Of a stretch of 64,000 nt of DNA, positions 61,266 to 64,000 are shown piece after piece (within the stretch, counting starts at the first letter, position 1; the number at the start of each line of letters is the position of its first letter). The notes below the pieces were generated by a model that saw only the letters and a list, made by a program, of their open reading frames with translations, was not told the DNA's origin and ran no database searches. This DNA comes from Pseudomonas mosselii (GTDB lineage Bacteria; Pseudomonadota; Gammaproteobacteria; Pseudomonadales; Pseudomonadaceae): NCBI RefSeq assembly GCF_019823065.1, contig NZ_CP081966.1, forward strand, positions 1,767,501 to 1,831,500, written 5' to 3'. Both the position numbers and the translations under genes were made by a program.

Positions 61266-61295
61266 AGTCGCTGCGCCGAACCTTCCGAGCCGGGC

Positions 61296-61331
61296 AAAAA
61301 AAACCCGGGTTCTGGGGGGGGAATCCGGGTT
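61296..61331 (-). terminator. Rho-independent terminator (minus strand)
   Basis: AACCCGG(A)...CCGGGTT with a run of eight Ts on the minus strand, 175 bases beyond the aminotransferase stop. A run of eight Gs lies in the loop. Confidence 0.65.
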
Positions 61332-61506
61332 AAGACCATTAGGAGTAAAACAAAGGCACACGGTCCCTGGGCACCTTTATCGACGCGCCACTTGGGGGGG
61401 ATGCGCCGCGCCAACACTTCAAGTATTGGTCAGGATTGGCGCCTCGCCAGCGGCGATTGATCGTTTTTTAAACAGATTTGGAATACGATCGCAGCCCCTT
61501 GCGCGT

Positions 61507-62640
61507 TCAATGCATGGCAATCTGTCCTACCTGCCGCAGTACTTCGTCGATCAGGCGGTGGTCGGTATAGAAATGTGGGGAAAACCGTACCCCAGGGCCG
61601 CGTACTGCACAAATTACTCCGTTATTGCTCAGGGCCCGATAAATGTCGGCGTTGGCATGGCCGTCCAGGCTGAAACTGACGATGCCGGCCCGCCGTGAAG
61701 GATCGCCCGGGCTGTGCAACTGCGCGCCAGGAATGGCCGTGAGCCCTCGATACAGCTGCTCGATCCGCTGCGCCAACTGTTCGGCGACCACCGTCATGCC
61801 GACATCCTCCAGCAGCGACAGGCTGGCCTCCAGCGCGCAGGCGCCAAGCATGTTCGGACTGCCGCACTCGAAGCGCCGCGCACTGCGCGCCGGTTGCCAC
61901 TGGCGGCGTTCGAAGTCGCCAAGGTGTTCGAGCATGTGCCAACCATAGGTATGCAGCGTCAAGTGCCGACGCAGCTCGCTACGGCAATAGAACACCCCCA
62001 GCCCCTCGGGGCCGAGCATCCACTTGTGGCCGTCGGCCATGGCGAAGTCGCATTGGTAGTGCTGCACATCGAAGGGCAGGGCGCCGACCTGCTGGATCGC
62101 ATCGACGCAGAACAGCACGCCGCGCTGGCGGCAGGCGGCGCCCAGGCGTGCCAGGTCCAGGCGCAGGCCGTTGGCGAACTGCACGGCGCTGACCGACAGC
62201 AAGCGCGTTCGCGGGCCGCAGGCGGCGATCAGCGCCGCTTCCGGATCGGCGACGGCCAGGCTTGCCTCGACCACTTCGACCCCGCGATCAGCCAGGGCCT
62301 GCCAGACCACGCGGTTGGAGGGGAATTCCTCGTCGCTGATGACGACCTGGTCGCCGGGCCGCCAGTCCAGGCCAAAGGCCACCAGCGACAGCGCCTGGGA
62401 GGTGTTGCCCACCAGGGCGATGTCGCCGATGGTGGGCGCATTCAGCAGGCGTGCCAGGCGTTCGCGCAGGCGGCGCTCGGTGGCCAGCCAGGCGGGATAT
62501 TCGCGGGCGCCCAGGCGGACGTTATCCTGGGCGAAGCGCGCCACGGCCTCGGCGGTCCGGCGCGGCCAGGGGGCGATCGCCGCGTGATTCAGGTAGCACA
62601 GGCCCGGCGCCTGCTCGAACTCATCAAGAAACACAGACAT
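61507..62640 (-). CDS. class V aminotransferase-fold PLP enzyme
   Basis: A 377-residue PLP-dependent enzyme of the aminotransferase class V/cysteine-desulfurase fold. YLNHAAIAPWPRRTAEAV near the N-terminus, VGNTSQALSLVAFGL (cofactor phosphate), CVDAIQQVGALPFD (the aspartate) and the Schiff-base lysine in MADGHKWMLGPEGLGVFYC near residue 212. The exact reaction (desulfuration, selenocysteine lyase or isopenicillin-N epimerase type) cannot be told. Divergent from the TetR gene, 74 bases away. Confidence 0.88.
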   Translation of the reverse strand: MSVFLDEFEQAPGLCYLNHAAIAPWPRRTAEAVARFAQDNVRLGAREYPAWLATERRLRERLARLLNAPTIGDIALVGNTSQALSLVAFGLDWRPGDQVVISDEEFPSNRVVWQALADRGVEVVEASLAVADPEAALIAACGPRTRLLSVSAVQFANGLRLDLARLGAACRQRGVLFCVDAIQQVGALPFDVQHYQCDFAMADGHKWMLGPEGLGVFYCRSELRRHLTLHTYGWHMLEHLGDFERRQWQPARSARRFECGSPNMLGACALEASLSLLEDVGMTVVAEQLAQRIEQLYRGLTAIPGAQLHSPGDPSRRAGIVSFSLDGHANADIYRALSNNGVICAVRGPGVRFSPHFYTDHRLIDEVLRQVGQIAMH

Positions 62641-62714
62641 GGTTGGAAGATCCGTGCAATTTGCCGCCAGTTAGGCATAATAATCCGCTTCGATTGTCAT
62701 CCCAGTCCTTCTTT

Positions 62715-63350
62715 ATGCAGAAAGAACCTCGCAAGGTCCGTGAGTTTCGCCGTCGCGAACAAGAGATCCTCGACACGGCGCTCAAGCTGTTTCTCGAACA
62801 GGGTGAAGACAGCGTCACCGTCGAGATGATCGCCGACGCCGTCGGTATCGGCAAAGGCACGATCTACAAGCACTTCAAGTCCAAGGCGGAAATCTACCTG
62901 CGCCTGATGCTCGACTACGAGCGCGACCTGAATGAGCTGTTGCATTCGGCTGACGTCGACCGCGACAAGGAAGCCCTGTCGCGTGCCTACTTCGAGTTCC
63001 GCATGCGCGACCCGCAGCGCTACCGGTTGTTCGACCGCCTGGAAGAGAAGGTGGTCAAGGGCAATCAGGTGCCGGAAATGGTCGAGCAGCTACACAGCAT
63101 CCGCGCCTCCAACTTCGATCGCCTCACCCAGCTGATCAAGGGGCGCATCAGCGAGGGCAAGCTCGAGGACGTGCCGCCGTACTTCCACTACTGCGCGGCC
63201 TGGGCGCTGGTCCATGGCGCGGTGGCGCTGTACCACTCGCCGTTCTGGAGCAATGTGCTCGAAGATCAGGAAGGTTTCTTCCAGTTCCTCATGGACATCG
63301 GCGTGCGCATGGGCAACAAGCGCAAGCGCGACCCGGAAGCCTCGAACTAA
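62715..63350 (+). CDS. TetR family transcriptional regulator
   Basis: A 211-residue regulator: helix-turn-helix ILDTALKLFLEQGEDSVTVEMIADAVGIGKGTIYKHFKSKAEIYLRLM (about 18-65) and a helical ligand-binding part. Start at MQKEPRKVREFRRREQ. It may control the divergent aminotransferase or the moaA-like gene; the 74-base shared region is a natural operator place but no clear palindrome was fixed. Confidence 0.9.
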   Translation: MQKEPRKVREFRRREQEILDTALKLFLEQGEDSVTVEMIADAVGIGKGTIYKHFKSKAEIYLRLMLDYERDLNELLHSADVDRDKEALSRAYFEFRMRDPQRYRLFDRLEEKVVKGNQVPEMVEQLHSIRASNFDRLTQLIKGRISEGKLEDVPPYFHYCAAWALVHGAVALYHSPFWSNVLEDQEGFFQFLMDIGVRMGNKRKRDPEASN

Positions 63351-63360
63351 AGCCGTCCAA

Positions 63361-63391
63361 GGCGCGCCCGTCGAGTCTTCGGCGGGCGCGT
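63361..63391 (+). terminator. GC hairpin after the TetR gene
   Basis: CGCGCCCG...CGGGCGCG then TTG, a few bases past the stop codon; a second, T-rich hairpin follows at 63422. Confidence 0.5.
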
Positions 63392-63421
63392 TGCATCCAG
63401 GCTTCGACGGGAAGGCTTGCA

Positions 63422-63447
63422 AAAACCTGATTTTTGAGTCAGGTTTT
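63422..63447. terminator. bidirectional terminator between TetR and moaA-like genes
   Basis: AAAACCTGA...TCAGGTTTT, stem of 9 bp with A/T tracts on both sides, in the 129-base gap. Confidence 0.7.
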
Positions 63448-63479
63448 GCCCGCCAGAATCTTCCACGCCGGAGTCATCC

Positions 63480-64000
63480 ATGATCGTCGATCGTCAAGGC
63501 AGGCGCTTTCGCAACCTGCGCGTCAGCCTGACTGCTGCCTGCAACTATGCCTGCACCTACTGCGTGCCCGATGGCAAGCGCCTGGTGGCGGCGCAGGACG
63601 AGCTCACGGCGGATGCCCTGGCCCGGGGCGTGGCCTACCTGGTGGAGGCGGCCGGGGTCGAACGGCTGCGCATCACTGGCGGCGAGCCGCTGGTCAGCCC
63701 GCGACTGGAAGCCTTTCTCGGCGCGGTGGCGGGCCTGGGGCTGGACGACATCAGCCTGACCACTAACGGTCAGTTACTCGCCCGCAAGCTGCCGCTGCTG
63801 CGTGATGCCGGTATCCGCCGGCTCAATGTGTCCCTCGACACTCTCGACGCCAGTGCCTTTCGCCGGATCGCCCGGGGCGGCGACCTGGCCAGCGTCCTGG
63901 CGGGCATGGCGCAGGCCAGTGCTGCGGGCATGGCGATCAAGGTCAACATGGTGCCCATGCGCGGACAGAACCTCGATCAGGTGCTGCCGCTGCTCGACTA
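63480..64000 (+). CDS. moaA: MoaA-like radical SAM protein, partial (3' end outside window)
   Basis: The first 173 residues of a radical S-adenosylmethionine enzyme: LRVSLTAACNYACTYCVPDG with the CxxxCxxC cluster motif (about 16-28), LRITGGEPL, NGQLLARKL and LNVSLDTLDASAFRRIARG. This is the GTP 3',8-cyclase type used for molybdenum cofactor synthesis. The C-terminal cluster is not in the window, so a paralogue with another role is possible. Confidence 0.85.
   Translation, partial: MIVDRQGRRFRNLRVSLTAACNYACTYCVPDGKRLVAAQDELTADALARGVAYLVEAAGVERLRITGGEPLVSPRLEAFLGAVAGLGLDDISLTTNGQLLARKLPLLRDAGIRRLNVSLDTLDASAFRRIARGGDLASVLAGMAQASAAGMAIKVNMVPMRGQNLDQVLPLLD

Overview
This window joins the right-hand part of an integrative and conjugative element (ICE) of the ICEclc/PFGI-1/PAGI-2 type to a stretch of core chromosome from a Pseudomonas of the P. 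putida group. The host call rests on the gene order (acyl-CoA dehydrogenase FadE, ComEC, lpxK-kdsB-murB, rne, rluC, the fab cluster, tmk-holB), on high GC, and on P. putida-type REP palindromes (TCGCGGGGCAAGCCCGCTCC). The host call is an inference from content; no species can be named.

1-28960 is ICE DNA, and almost every gene is on the minus strand. From the right end inward: an outward-facing promoter and an 18-bp attachment copy (28943-28960); a regulatory and partition block (bisR-like, alpA, parA, a HicA-like gene, parB, DUF2857); replication-type genes (STY4528 family); the PFL_4669-DUF3158-ssb operon; topoisomerase III; an orphan C5 cytosine methyltransferase; then about 14 kb of poorly known ICE core/accessory genes (DUF3085, DUF3577, DUF3275, DUF6094, a SNF2-like helicase and many unnamed small proteins); and the first conjugation genes (PilL and a membrane protein) at the left edge. 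The integrase and the left attachment site lie outside the window.

The ICE intergenic regions are unusually structured. Four copies (10308-10382, 11935-11990, 14909-14984, 15801-15880) share a multi-hairpin motif with compensatory base changes, each about 120-230 bases upstream of a start codon. Several other genes have a terminator-like hairpin whose T-tract runs almost into the Shine-Dalgarno (SD) sequence. A 21-bp palindrome occurs three times in front of the two operons likely to act in transfer. These are the best candidates for an undescribed control system.

29041-29116 is an intact tRNA-Gly(GCC). The ICE seems to have entered the 3' end of an upstream tandem tRNA-Gly gene. From 29365 on the chromosome carries a small unknown gene, a PA2817-family gene with fadE, a DUF6124/DUF3077 pair, a glutathione S-transferase, an ABC exporter, a DUF2062 gene and comEC. 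It continues with an envelope-biogenesis operon (ExbB/ExbD-like, lpxK, trm112-like, kdsB, phosphotyrosine phosphatase, murB), rne divergent from rluC-HAD-sppA, maf-2 (yceF), the fatty-acid block yceD-rpmF-plsX-fabD-fabG-acpP-fabF-pabC-mltG-tmk-holB-tatD, an aminotransferase divergent from a TetR regulator, and a truncated moaA-like gene at the right edge.
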